A DNA stretch of 64,000 nucleotides from Rachicladosporium sp. CCFEE 5018 (taxonomy: Eukaryota; Ascomycota; Dothideomycetes; Cladosporiales; Cladosporiaceae): assembly GCA_002077045.2 (NCBI GenBank), contig KZ111148.1, forward strand, positions 52,617 to 116,616, in the 5' to 3' direction. The notes below the pieces were generated by a model. It saw only the letters and a list, made by a program, of their open reading frames with translations, was not told where the DNA came from and did not search any database. The position numbers and the translations under genes were made by a program. Shown here piece by piece: positions 34,591 through 45,243 of the stretch. Within the stretch, counting starts at the first letter, position 1; each line of letters begins with the position of its first letter.

Positions 34591-36617
34591 TTAGCTCCCC
34601 GCAGCCCTCACCGCAAGCGTCAATTTCTCATTCCTCTCGACCGCAATATCCAGATCCTCATCCCCCTCAAGTCGATAGTACTCCCCGTCCCGCTCATCCC
34701 GATACTCAATCTCCAGAACCTCTTCTCCAGCCCCTCTGAACTCCAGTTTCCTCCGTTCCACGATCTTCTGGTACAGCGATGCGAAATCGAATTGGCCTCG
34801 TGGAGGCAGGCGGAGTACCACGCAGGTATCGCGATCGAACCAGGCTTTGACTTTGACGGGTTGAGTGGAATTGGGCTGAGAGGGGGTTGGTTGGGTGGAA
34901 GTAGCGGATTGTTGGGAGGGGAGGGTGTATTCTGATGGGGAGCGGTAGTGTTGTTGTTGGCCTTGCTGCGGTTGCTGTTGTTGCTGGGAGAGGTTGTTGG
35001 CGGAGAGTGAAGGCTGTCCTCGTTGATGGCTGTAAGGCGTATTCGAAGCCTGGCTCTGGGAATGCTGATGCGAGCTCACGACTGAGCCTTGCCGTGAGTG
35101 GTCTTGCGATGCTGCGTCGCCGTTACCGTAGGGGTTTTGTGAGGCTTGGGAGTATCGTTGCTGGGGCTCTGAGGGGCGGGCGTGTGCATTTAGGTCTGCC
35201 ACGCTGGGATCGACTTCGTAGTCGCCTTCTCGCGGCGCGAAGAAGTTCCGCACTAGCGAGGAGGTCGTGATGTGTGATTGCATGTTCAGCAGATCCCGTA
35301 AATACTGATCGAGATTCTCTCTCCGGCCTTCGCTGATGTTGTCTGTGACGAACTTGACAGGTCCAGGCATATATGGCAGCGTTCTTGACTTCCCGGACAC
35401 CTGTCCAGCCTCCTCAGGAAATGCGTTGATCAAGTTGATCTGCAGTTCGTAAAAGTCCTCATATATCCTCGACAGGTCCCAGTGCGTGTTGTTCGACAGC
35501 TTGCACTCCACCACGAAGTGGAACTTGTCATCTGCGAAGGTATGAGTCGGCACGCTTGCTCGTACAGGCGCAAAGAGGTTCTGCTGCTGTTGTTGCTGGT
35601 ATGCGTAGTTGCTCGGTGTCCGCTCGTGCCCATGTCCGTGGCCATATCCGTTCTGCAAGCTCATCCTCTCCATACCCTGCGTGACAGCCTGCGACTGCTG
35701 CTGGCTGCTCGACACTGTCCCGAGCGGTATACTCGTGTTCTTGTACTCCGCAGCCATCTTCTTCCACTCCTCCACCCTCGGTATGCCCGCCTTCTGCACC
35801 GCCGCGATCGGATCCTCTGCCGCCTTCCCTGTCGTCATGTCCCGTATTTCAATAAACGACACAGGTATCAAACCCGGCCCTCCCAGCCTCGTGATAGGTT
35901 TCGCGACAAACCACTCCGGATTCGATTGCGCAATCACAATGATCGCCTCACCCTCCTTCGCATCCAGCTCATCCGGCCTCTCAGCATTGAAGTCATAGCT
36001 CACGATCCCATACACTCCCGCCGGTGATCGTCCCCCAATACTCTTGCTCACTCGATGTCCAGGCATAGGCGGCGCATTCCCACTCGACATTGCGCTATTC
36101 CTCGACCCCGGCGCCACGCTCCTCGAAGGCGTCGAGCCCTCTGCGTACCCACTATCGTGCGTCGTGCCCGTAGACTTCGTCGAGTCCACGCTATCCCGTA
36201 CTGTCTTGCCCACTTGCTCAAAGTACTTCACCGGCACCAGCCCGCGGGTGTTCTGCAGCGGGTTGCAGGCTTCGTACCAGTCTGGATCGTTTTCGCGTGA
36301 GACCACGTGGAGGAAGTCGCCGGCGGAGAAGGAGAGGTAGTGGGGTGGGTCGATCGGGGCTGTGTAGTCGTAGAGCGCTTTGATTACCTGCGCTGCTCGT
36401 CAGTATGTGCGCCGGCCTCATTGCGAATCCAGTCATATCCTCACTCTCTTGGGCGGTTCTATGGCTATCGCGTCCTTCTGTGGTATACTGATCTGTACTG
36501 GTTTGCTGTCATGCTTCCCTGACCCTACGTCGCTTTGACGAGAGCGCCGAAACTGCACCAGGGTTAGCGGATCCCGGTGTCGCATGGATGGCAAGGCCTT
36601 GATTTTACCTTTACCAT
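34591..36617 (-). CDS. BEM1: Bem1/Scd2-type polarity scaffold (SH3-SH3-PX-PB1)
   Basis: Proposed exons 36617-36609, 36552-36445 and 36387-34591 (introns 56 and 57 bp) give 637 residues. Exon 3 is certain. Exon 2 supplies the segment ending EPPKR that runs into the first SH3 (VIKALYDYTAP, about 40-105). The three-codon first exon (MVK) is inferred from its GTAAAA donor, a GCTAAC branch and phase. The second SH3 is at about 164-222 (GIVSYDFNAERPDELDAKEG), the PX domain at about 315-430, then a Gln-rich linker, and a C-terminal PB1 domain from about 545. Bem1 links the Cdc42 exchange factor Cdc24, via PB1, to PAK kinase at sites of polarised growth. The domain order is diagnostic. The exact start is the weak point. 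Confidence 0.92.
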
Positions 36618-37725
36618 TCCGCCTAGCACTGATCGTCGTGATCGGCCTGCTATATCTGAAGCTATCCCTTGTCGCAAAGCTAATCGTGACTTCTAGAAGG
36701 CGCTGTCGGAGATGCCTGGCGGAAGTGAGAGTTGCTTGTCGCATTCACTGTTTCTCCGTGATCGTCAATGGGTGCTTATGCTCGGATACGCTCAGTCGTG
36801 GAAGTGGATGCGCCAGTCGAGTGGTCAGTGAGAGAGTGAAGTGAGGTATTCGCCGATCCCTTCGTTGTTTCCCTCCCCACATGCAGCCTCGACGCAAAGA
36901 GAGAGGGCACGCCACGTGATTGATAGCTAACGCGCCTTGGCACCGCCGTTGGATGGAACAGAAGTATGTGGGGCCGGAACCCTGGTCACGACATCTTTTC
37001 TCCGATTATTGACATGGATTGTTGGGCTGCTATTGACATACTCGGTGACGGTTCCTGGGCCCGTCGACTGCGATGAGCTGCCAACGCGTCTCGTCAGCAG
37101 ATGTGCGCACATCGATCTGGCCACAACATCGGCTGCGTGACCGTGAGGAATGCGAATCGAACCGAGGAGATTGCGATTCAGGTCACCACAGCCTTGTGAA
37201 ACAAGACGGGGTGAGACAAACGGGATGGGATCGGGTGAAGCGGGTTCGGAACAAACACGAGAACAGGGAGGAGCCTGCAGTTGAAGGGGTCCATGATGCT
37301 AATTGGAAAGCGTTAAATAGAAAGGAGCAATTGCGCTTCTTGTGACTTGATATAAACGCCCGTGCCTGTCCCCCTTCATCGAAACCGGGCTCGAGCTTCG
37401 CATATTCTCGCCTCTAAACGACCTCGTTCTCAGCGAGGACGACCTCTTACACGAGTTCGTTGCCGCCCTCCCTGTCATAGCTACTGCCGCTGCCGCCACC
37501 GCCATTGCACATTCAGACCGCGGAAGGGGAAATGAATTACCTTTGCCACCGTTCATCTGACCATCTCTCCGTAATCGCGACAATGAGCTTGCGCTGACGT
37601 ACGCGCGCTCGTGCCGTCGAGTAGATCGTTCGCCAGTCCGTTGAGAGAGCCGTGCAGCTCTCGCATATTAGCTATGTGTTTTGAGTAGTGAGGGGAGTCG
37701 AGTGATTAGTATGTTGGGAGGCGCT
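36618..37725. other. Intergenic region BEM1/THP3-like
   Basis: About 1.1 kb lie between the BEM1 start and the 3' end of the next minus-strand gene. A TATAAA lies at about 37351-37356 (+) with no plausible gene behind it. Short frames here are Ser/Arg-rich and unsupported. It presumably contains the BEM1 promoter and the THP3-like terminator. Confidence 0.45.
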
Positions 37726-38922
37726 TCACACTTGACCCTTCAAGTCGACGTTGCCTTTGAAGGCGCGTTGCTTAGCATTCTCGAAGAGAACACCCGCTTT
37801 ACTGGTGAGGAATCGAACAGCACCGTCGTCTTTCTGCTGTATCAGGTGCTCGCCGTTGTGCTCGGCGATGAACTCGACGCATAGCCGACGCGCGCCATCT
37901 GCATCATCTTCGTCCTCAGGTTGGAAGCCGAGCTCGGTGACGATGAAGTCGAGGCTGACGTCTTGCTTGTACCTGAAGGAAGTATTAGCAGATGTGTGGA
38001 AGTAGGACTTGGGAGATTATACGCACGCTTTACATATCGTTGCCAGTGCGGCCAGTCGCTGACGAGGCACTATCTGGTCGAGCAGATACGGCCCGAGGTA
38101 TGGCGCAGTCTGGTAGAGTCGAAAGAATCTGTGGTAGTTACCGCTCGCCAATGCTGCATGCACCTGCAGCGCATGCTTCACACTCTTCATCTGCTTCTCT
38201 GCTGAGGTTAGATCTGCCAATACATCATTCAAATCCGCCTGTTTGCGCGTGAAGACGAAGTANNNNNNNNNNNNNNNNNNNNNNNNNNNNNNNNNNNNNN
38301 NNNNNNNNNNNNNNNNNNNNNNNNNNNNNNNNNNNNNNNNNNNNNNNNNNNNNNNNNNNNNNCTCCGCAATGCATCACTGTCCAGGAATACGGAAGTGTC
38401 ATTCTGGAGAGCCTTGCCTTTCTTTTGTTTCTTGTCCTGCTTCTTCTCCCTACCAGTGACGCGATCCTCGAGTGAGCCTTTGCTTTTCTTCCCGGATGGC
38501 GTATCCAGTCCATCGTCCGGCAGATCCAGATCCGAGCTTTTACGTTTGTGCGCGCCGGTGACATGAGAGGGAAAAGAAAATGGAGTAAGGTTAGTGTTGA
38601 TCATGCTCTGGGCGAGGGCTGCAGCCTGTCGCTGCTGCTGTAACATTTGCTGTGGGAGTGGGTGAGTTGCCCAGTCTATGGTATCGATAGCCCCGGATGC
38701 TTGCACCAAAGGAATATAGTCGACTAGCTTTGCTCGCCACTCCGGTTCTGAGATGCCTGGCACGGCATTTTCGGGCGCAAATGCGCGCTGCACCCAGTCT
38801 CTTACAGCTTCTGTAAACTTCGCCTTTGGCTCTTCTACGGCGGGCGCAGGTTGATGCATGGCCATCGGCCGCGTCAGTGTATGACGCGCCGTGACTGAGG
38901 TGTACGATGGCATTGCAGCCAT
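37726..38922 (-). CDS. THP3: SAC3/GANP-domain protein, THP3-like, interrupted by an assembly gap
   Basis: Visible parts are 38922-38363, then the N gap, then 38262-38027 and 37972-37726 (54-bp intron, GTGCGT donor). The N-terminal part has a Gln-rich stretch and a Lys-rich nuclear patch (KKQDKKQKKGK). After the gap, YFVFTRKQADLNDVLADLT, HALQVHAALASGNYHRFF and FIVTELGFQ belong to the second half of the SAC3/GANP/PCI domain. Homologues carry the start of that domain between these parts, so roughly 150 residues are probably hidden. The gap of exactly 100 N is then a placeholder, and its apparent frame preservation is chance. Thp3 acts with Csn12 in transcription elongation and splicing. Distinguishing Thp3 from other SAC3-domain proteins is tentative. 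Confidence 0.8.
38263..38362. other. Assembly gap (100 N)
   Basis: Exactly 100 N, the usual placeholder for a gap of unknown length. It falls inside the SAC3/GANP-domain coding region, so the encoded protein cannot be completed from this window. Confidence 0.99.
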
Positions 38923-39420
38923 GGGAGTGATGATGTTGAGTTGATCGAAGCCGTGAGACACGCCCTTCTGGGCTTCGCAGACAAAGACCGCAAACGTCAA
39001 AAGCGGTGCTGAGCAGTGTTTGTTGAGTTTACAATCCCAATGCAATTGCTTTGGTGCGGTGCTTCGATGAACGTGATGAATTTTGTGATGATTGAAAGTG
39101 TGAGTGAAGGCAAAGAGGAGTCGGCAGCAGGGCCGGGGGCCAAGCACCTCGCATGATGTCACGTGTTGTCGACTTCACTCTGTGGAGATTCAAGTGTCGA
39201 TGCACAGCACACAGGCTCTCACAAGACATAGGCCAGTGTCAAAAGCACCCCGGCCTAGACGACGAGAGCGCAGGAGTGATAAGCGTTCGATCGAGAGACC
39301 CTGTTGGCTGCAGCAAAAGCATCGCCAATGACCGTCTCCCACCGACGTATCCAGGACTTGAATAATTGATGCAGTCAAGCATATAGAAGCACAGTCACGG
39401 TATCTCGATGTCTGAATGGA
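38923..39420. promoter_or_regulatory. Divergent promoter region THP3-like/VPS36
   Basis: This 498-bp region lies between two diverging genes and should hold both promoters. The THP3-like frame stays open upstream of its chosen ATG to about 39162, so a more upstream start or 5' exon cannot be ruled out. No named promoter element is clear. Confidence 0.45.
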
Positions 39421-41337
39421 ATGTTCCTGCGCCAGCTCGATCTCACGCCTGCACTGCGGCCCTCGCTGTACGACGATGAGAGTCTTCTGTTCGTGCAGGA
39501 TGCCGTTGGGCTCTACGAGGGCAAGTTCAAGATAGCGAATTATCAAAATGGTCATGTCTACCTGACCTCCCACCGGATTTGCTATGTCGACAATACTGAA
39601 CCACGTCAATACTCTGTGGCAGTCAACCTCAAGGATGTCGATCATACGGAGTTCTACGCTGGCTTTCTGAAGTCAAGTGCGAAGATCACCTTGTTTCCCA
39701 AGACGCCCAAGAACGGACTGCGAAGTCCGGTACCGAAGTATGCGTCTCCCAGCGACGCTTTGGTGAGACCTGGCAACTCTCCAGCACGCTCACACGCACC
39801 GTCGCCAGCACCCGCACCAGCGAGAGACATCAACGCCACTTGGATCTGCCCGATCTGTGGATTCTCGAATGCTGTGCCCGCCAACTTCGATCCGGCGACA
39901 GCGAATCAACACACGAAGCTACCTGCTTGTCAAGCATGCGGTATCCCACCACCACTCGTGCATATGGTGAAAGCTGCGATCGCGGCGATCAGCAATCGTC
40001 CAGCCTATTCGTCTCCCAAATCGAGTGCATTATCAGACGGGAACAATGGCCGAGGATCATTAGACGTTCCAAGCGTCAGCACCAGCGACGAGATCATATG
40101 TCCTAGATGCACGTTCGGCAACCATGCGTCGCTCTCGACTTGCGAGATCTGCGGTGCTTCTCTCACGGCAATGAATAACAGGCGCTCGCAGTTGATTGGT
40201 GACAGTGTCGCACGCCCCGAGTCGCCAGGACCATCTCTCGGTGGTGAAAGTATTGTCGGTAGCGACACTATCGTGACCATCAAGTTCTCGTTCCGAGCAG
40301 GAGGCGAGAAAGTTGTGTTGGAACGACTGAACGAAGCTCTCGTGCAACGAAAGTGGCTTCTGCAGAGTGCGCCGCCGATACCGAAGCCTGGGATGGTCAA
40401 CAACGGCGGCATAGGCAGTGATCCCTACTCAGCGCCACCCCCACCTCAGCGCGTTGTAGGCATTGCCGGCCTCGAGCGGCGAGGCGCCGAGCTCCGTAAA
40501 AACAATCAGACAGTCATCGGCTCCGCCTTTGAGGACCTCGAAGCACTGATGACATCCGCCAAAGAAGTAATAGCCATGGCAGAGCAATTTCGCTCACAGA
40601 GTGCTTCGTCAGATTCCATTACGCCCGAAGCACGCGCATTACTCACAGACTCTGCATCCGCGCTTGGTCTCTCGACAACGCGCGATATGCTTGGCACTGG
40701 CTCGTCTTCTGAGACACTCTACCTCACAGAGCTTGCACGCAATCTCGCCGAATTCTTGACCGATGACCGCCGCGGCGTACTCCGCCGAGAAGGTGGCATC
40801 ATCTCACTCGTCGACCTGTGGGCTGTCTTCAATCGACTCCGCAATGGCATTGAGCTTGTCTCTCCGCTTGATTTCGAGAAAGCTGCGAATATGTGGGAGA
40901 CGCTACACTTACCTATCCGCTTACGGCAGTTCAAGTCAGGCCTACTGGTAGTGCAAGATCGAAGTCGCACAGACGAGAAGACTATTGCTGCTCTCCTAAG
41001 CTGGCTACGACAGCCGATACCGCCACAGCTCAGCAGTGACGGATTCGAACAGCTACCTCCAGCAGTGCCAGCAGGTCTCGGCTTCGGTCACGGCGCCACG
41101 GCCCAAGAAACAGCTGAACGCTTCAGCTGGAGCGTCGGTGTCGCGACTGAGGAGCTGGACATGGCCGAAGACACGGGAGCACTCTGCAGGGATCAATGCC
41201 TTGACGGCACACGCTTCTGGGAGAACTGCTTCGAAGACTTCGTGGTGGCACTCGGCTTGAAGGTGCCGAGCGCGGCTAGTGTGGAGCAGATGGAGAGTGA
41301 TCAGATCATGAAGAATCTGGAGAGTATGGGGTTCTGA
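39421..41337 (+). CDS. VPS36: ESCRT-II subunit VPS36
   Basis: A single exon of 638 residues that ends in two consecutive stop codons. The N-terminal GLUE (split PH) domain begins FVQDAVGLYEGKFKI and contains LTSHRICYVD. As in yeast, it is interrupted by two NZF-type zinc fingers. The first uses Cys 143, 146, 170 and 173; the second Cys 227, 230, 241 and 244. The GLUE domain resumes near residue 265 (TIVTIKFSFRAGG). The EAP30 domain follows from about residue 350 (GIAGLERRGAELRKNN) with the winged-helix segments at the C-terminus. Vps36 binds ubiquitin and phosphoinositides and carries cargo into multivesicular bodies as part of ESCRT-II. The first finger has an unusually long loop (23 residues between Cys pairs). 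Confidence 0.95.
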   Translation: MFLRQLDLTPALRPSLYDDESLLFVQDAVGLYEGKFKIANYQNGHVYLTSHRICYVDNTEPRQYSVAVNLKDVDHTEFYAGFLKSSAKITLFPKTPKNGLRSPVPKYASPSDALVRPGNSPARSHAPSPAPAPARDINATWICPICGFSNAVPANFDPATANQHTKLPACQACGIPPPLVHMVKAAIAAISNRPAYSSPKSSALSDGNNGRGSLDVPSVSTSDEIICPRCTFGNHASLSTCEICGASLTAMNNRRSQLIGDSVARPESPGPSLGGESIVGSDTIVTIKFSFRAGGEKVVLERLNEALVQRKWLLQSAPPIPKPGMVNNGGIGSDPYSAPPPPQRVVGIAGLERRGAELRKNNQTVIGSAFEDLEALMTSAKEVIAMAEQFRSQSASSDSITPEARALLTDSASALGLSTTRDMLGTGSSSETLYLTELARNLAEFLTDDRRGVLRREGGIISLVDLWAVFNRLRNGIELVSPLDFEKAANMWETLHLPIRLRQFKSGLLVVQDRSRTDEKTIAALLSWLRQPIPPQLSSDGFEQLPPAVPAGLGFGHGATAQETAERFSWSVGVATEELDMAEDTGALCRDQCLDGTRFWENCFEDFVVALGLKVPSAASVEQMESDQIMKNLESMGF

Positions 41338-42106
41338 TAAGTGAGTGCGTTGTACATAGACATCGAATGCGTTTCAGTTCACAAGATGACCACCCACTTG
41401 CGCAAAATCCTTCCCATGATCTCACCAATGTGTCCCACTCTACCGTATTTGCCGATCACTTGACCGATGCACGCCCGGTAACCACCTGGACGAGCAGACA
41501 ATACCCTGAATGTAAGCCCGTGATATCTGCCAGTTCATAATCCCATTCCGGGGCCTACACTTGTCGCTTTAGGTTGTTGTCCTCGAGTGCTTCACTGGTG
41601 AAAGTGTGGTTGGGGTTATCAACCCTAACCCAGCGCACAGCAACGGACCGAGCTCGGCTTCGCTAAGAAATGTCCCACCAATGAGCTGTGATCGGCGTTT
41701 GACGCGTTTTGGCCTCGTGAAGCGCGAGACACAATTATCATGTGTTCATCGCATGTCGGTACATCGATGCAGCGAGCCTTACCATATTCTGGATTGGGCC
41801 CTCGTGTACCTGCAGCTCGGGTTGAGTAGGTAGGTGGTCTACCTAGGTTCACTTCTCCTAGCAGCCGGGCCATCCTTCTCTTTCCAGATCTTTTAACTTC
41901 CTAAAGCGATTACAAGTTCTTTATACCAGCTCAATCCCTTACTGCTTGTCAGCGCATTCAGCAATTCCAAGGCCTAGCGAAACGCACCTTGTGTTTCACC
42001 AACAAGAGCCATTGGTGGGCAGAAGCTCTTCGACGACTGCGGGTCCGAGTGCAGTAATCTGCAGGAGTACCACAAGAAAAAGCGAGAAGCATTGAGCGCC
42101 GCAAAC
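41338..42106. promoter_or_regulatory. VPS36 3' end and LGD1 promoter region
   Basis: About 770 bp between two plus-strand genes. No coding frame with support is seen. The half nearest LGD1 should contain its promoter. I could not pick out a convincing regulator site, although galacturonate genes of fungi are typically induced through a dedicated regulator. Confidence 0.4.
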
Positions 42107-43453
42107 ATGGTAACGATTACCTCCTACTCCACCCGCGATGTGCGCTTCCCAACCTCCCTCGACAAAACCGGGAGCGATGCGATGAACGCCGCCGGAGACT
42201 ACTCGTCCGCCTACTGCATCCTGGGGACGGACACGTCCCACACCGGCCATGGCATGACCTTCACGATAGGCCGGGGTAACGAGATCGTCTGCCACGCTAT
42301 CAACCTGCTCGCAGACCGAGTGAAAGGCAAGAAGCTCGAGGACCTGGTAGCGGACTGGGGAAAGACGTGGCGGTATCTGGTTGCGGACTCGCAGCTCCGA
42401 TGGATTGGGCCAGAGAAGGGTGTCATACACCTCGCGCTGGGAGCTGTGGTCAATGCTATTTGGGATCTGTGGGCAAAGGTGCTGGGTAAGCCTGTGTGGA
42501 GGATTGTGGCGGATATGAGTCCCGAGGAGTTCGTGAGGTGCATTGACTTCAGATACATTACGGATGCGATGACACCTGAGGAAGCAGTAGAGATGCTGAA
42601 GAAAGAGGAGGCGGGTAAGGCAGGGAGGGTCAAGGAAGCAGAAGCGAATCAGGCTGTACCTGCATATACCACGAGTGCCGGTTGGCTAGGCTACGGAGAA
42701 GCAAAGATGAAGGGCCTGCTAGAAGAGACATTGGCAAAGGGCTACAAGCACTTCAAGCTGAAGGTCGGCAGTTCACTGAAGGATGACCGGAAGCGGTTGA
42801 GCATCGCACGTGAAGTCATCGGCTATGACAAAGGCAACGTTCTTATGGTTGACGCCAATCAGATCTGGTCGGTCCCTGAGGCGATCGAGTATATGAAGCA
42901 GCTTGCCGAGTTCAAGCCCTGGTTCATTGAGGAGCCGACCTCGCCCGACGATGTCTTTGGCCATAAGACAATACGAGAAGCGCTGAAGCCCTATGGGATC
43001 GGTGTAGCGACTGGTGAGATGTGCCAAAACCGCGTTATATTCAAACAGCTACTCGCGCAGGGCGCCATCGACGTCTGCCAAATCGATGCATGTCGGATGG
43101 GCGGAGTGAACGAAGTGCTCGCGGTTCTGCTTATGGCGCAAAAGTTCAATATCCCCATCGTGCCGCACTCAGGTGGCGTTGGGCTACCAGAGTACACATC
43201 ACATCTGTCGACCATTGACTATGTCGTCGTGTCAGGCAAGCGCTCAGTGCTAGAGTACGTCGACCATCTGCATGAGCACTTCGTCAATCCGAGCGTGATC
43301 AAGGATGGCTACTATGTCACGCCGATGAGCGCTGGGTACAGTGTGGAGATGAAGGCGAAGAGCATGGACCAATTCGAGTACCCTGGCAAGGAGGGAGTGA
43401 GTTGGTGGAGGAGTGAGGAAGCGAGACCGATCCTCGAGGGCGAGAAGTATTGA
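42107..43453 (+). CDS. LGD1: L-galactonate dehydratase (mandelate racemase/enolase superfamily)
   Basis: A single exon of 448 residues from ATG 42107. The full-length sequence follows fungal L-galactonate dehydratase (Trichoderma LGD1, Aspergillus GaaB): RDVRFPTSLDKTGSDAMNAA at the start, and the enolase-superfamily catalytic set KLK at 217-219, Asp 249, Glu 275, Glu 304 and His 354 (VPHSGGVGLP). The enzyme converts L-galactonate to 2-keto-3-deoxy-L-galactonate, the second step of the reductive D-galacturonate (pectin) pathway, in the cytosol. L-fuconate dehydratases (human ENOSF1) are related and are the main alternative. The other pathway genes (reductase, aldolase) are not in the window. 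Confidence 0.9.
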   Translation: MVTITSYSTRDVRFPTSLDKTGSDAMNAAGDYSSAYCILGTDTSHTGHGMTFTIGRGNEIVCHAINLLADRVKGKKLEDLVADWGKTWRYLVADSQLRWIGPEKGVIHLALGAVVNAIWDLWAKVLGKPVWRIVADMSPEEFVRCIDFRYITDAMTPEEAVEMLKKEEAGKAGRVKEAEANQAVPAYTTSAGWLGYGEAKMKGLLEETLAKGYKHFKLKVGSSLKDDRKRLSIAREVIGYDKGNVLMVDANQIWSVPEAIEYMKQLAEFKPWFIEEPTSPDDVFGHKTIREALKPYGIGVATGEMCQNRVIFKQLLAQGAIDVCQIDACRMGGVNEVLAVLLMAQKFNIPIVPHSGGVGLPEYTSHLSTIDYVVVSGKRSVLEYVDHLHEHFVNPSVIKDGYYVTPMSAGYSVEMKAKSMDQFEYPGKEGVSWWRSEEARPILEGEKY

Positions 43454-43513
43454 GTAAGATACTCTCGAAGGTCTCGAGCAATCGACACTTCATCTCCCAG
43501 TCGAAATATATAG

Positions 43514-43527
43514 ATACATATATGTAT
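43514..43527. terminator. TATATA-rich palindrome at the LGD1 3' end
   Basis: A perfect 14-base palindrome (ATACATATATGTAT) lies 61 bases after the LGD1 stop codon inside an AT-rich stretch. TAYRTA-type sequences are known efficiency elements for fungal mRNA 3' processing, so this is a plausible polyadenylation signal region. That role is inferred from position and composition only. Confidence 0.4.
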
Positions 43528-43748
43528 ACAAAGGATGTGATGTACACATCTCGTCGACGTTGAAATGGAACCACCGTTGCCAAGCCGTGTAAGCGACTTC
43601 ATGTATAGTGCCAGCCAGCCAATGCTTGATGGATGACCGCACTGCTCATCTCATCCACCATGTGACGCGTTTGGTGCTACTGAGCAAAGTGTATGTATGG
43701 ATGACCTACGCGCAAGTCTCTGAGAGCCGCCTAGGACACCCTCTAGCA

Positions 43749-44664
43749 ATGGCATCAACCGAGCAACCCCTACCACCTACGAAGGAGACGCAGCTGCCGG
43801 AGTGGGAGCATGAGAACGGCGGGTCCCATGTCGCGGCGCCGACCAAGAAAGGGTCACGGAGAGCTGGACGCGCAGGCGTCTCAGGAAAGCTCGATCGAGT
43901 TCTGCCGCCGCATCGGAGATACCTGGGTATGAGCCGGAAGATCTTCCTCTTAGTGCTGCTGGCGGTCATACTTGCGCTTCTGGCATTGATCATCGGGCTG
44001 GCAGCTGGACTGTCGCGCAAGTCGAAGTACGTATAACCTACTTCCGCCTCTTCAAGCGACCGAGAATTGGGCAGAGCCGCTATGAGCGTTGCCGCGACTA
44101 GGGTGTGGCCCGCAGCCAGATGGTGGGGAGAGCACGACCACCAGAGCTCCTCGGAGCCACTGCGCAGTACTGTCTCTCGAAAAGACTGCATCTGGAGGTC
44201 CTCAAGCCCTGGACACACGGATAGTGGCGCAAGAGATTGGGAGAAATCAGGTAGCTAATTTCCGCTGTAGGAACCAGAACCTACCTCTTCCTACGAACAC
44301 CGACAAGCACGTGGGCGACTTCACATACTACGGCACTGGCCTCGGAGCATGCGGCGAAACGAGCGGGGACAGCGACTCGATCGTGTCGATATCCCACATC
44401 GTGTTCGATGCGGCTGGAAGCTCCTCATCGACAGGTGGGAATTCGAACAACAATCCCCTTTGTGGATTGATGTTACGCGCATCGCGATTCGACGAGGAGG
44501 TCAACGCACAAAGGAGTATCGATCTCAAAGTTGTCGATCGATGCACTGGATGCGCGCCGAACGACCTGGACACGAGCTTGGGAGCTTTCGAGAAGCTGGC
44601 GCCTAGCGCGAGTGGGCGAGTCGATGTCACATGGGCTTGGCTGCAGCCAACACCGACTGCTTGA
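43749..44664 (+). CDS. Membrane-anchored RlpA-like double-psi beta-barrel protein
   Basis: Proposed exons 43749-44026 and 44271-44664, phase 2, give 223 residues. Residues 1-75 are polar and basic, then one hydrophobic helix of about 23 residues (IFLLVLLAVILALLALIIGL) forms a signal anchor, predicting a type II membrane protein. The C-terminal 120 residues are a double-psi beta-barrel: GDFTYYGTGLGACGE, NPLCGLM, then VVDRCTGCAPNDLDTSLGAF with its conserved Asp, ending GRVDVTWAWL. This fold occurs in expansins, barwin and fungal secreted proteins. Enzymatic activity is not established for this group. The intron (GTACGT donor, GCTAAT branch, TAG acceptor) is 244 bp, far longer than others here, so an extra small exon may be hidden. 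Confidence 0.82.
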
Positions 44665-45243
44665 TGCGAGTCGAGGACTAGAGGACTTGTTTGACGAAAG
44701 CACTGCGTGAGATACCCATTGTTTAGGAAGTGTATAGTGTACAGAGAGTGCCACGTGATATCACGAGACCGTGCAAATTGTTTGCTATCGAGTCTCAACG
44801 TCACAAGCGTTGCTGATCTCAAGGCACAATAGATCTTCGGCATCTCTCGTTCGATGCGAGTCGAGAGCTTGCCCAGGTGTACCTGCTGAGAGCTCGGAAG
44901 GCCTCTGTTCACAAGATTCTAGATGTAGGATACACTGGCTCTCCGCGACACTACTCAATGAAGAGTTCTCGTGCGGTGCGGTAGGCAGGAGCGTTGGTAG
45001 GTGAGCGTGGTTGCATCAATTAACACAGAAGGGCAGCTTCACTCCTTCCTCGCCTACCTAAGCTTGCCACTTCTCGACACAATAAAACCTCCAACACGAC
45101 TCATCCTGAGACCAAACACCACTGTTCTTAATCATCGGTGGGAACACGCCAAATTGGGGACCATCACTACAAGTCTCGAATACCATCTTGGACCGACCGA
45201 CACGCCACCCTGATGACCTACGCAGCAAGTCGAATGATTGACC
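44665..45243. other. Intergenic region
   Basis: This 579-bp stretch lies between two plus-strand genes. No supported frame is seen. It presumably contains the promoter of the following gene. Confidence 0.45.

Noticed and set aside
42092..42106. Non-ATG extension of the LGD1 frame
   Set aside because: The extra residues come from a TTG start and are absent from the family; ATG 42107 begins the conserved N-terminus.
43661..43671. Other ACGCGT sites as cell-cycle boxes (also near 2119, 37084, 41699)
   Set aside because: About this many chance copies of a six-base palindrome are expected in 64 kb, and the adjacent genes give no reason to expect MBF control.
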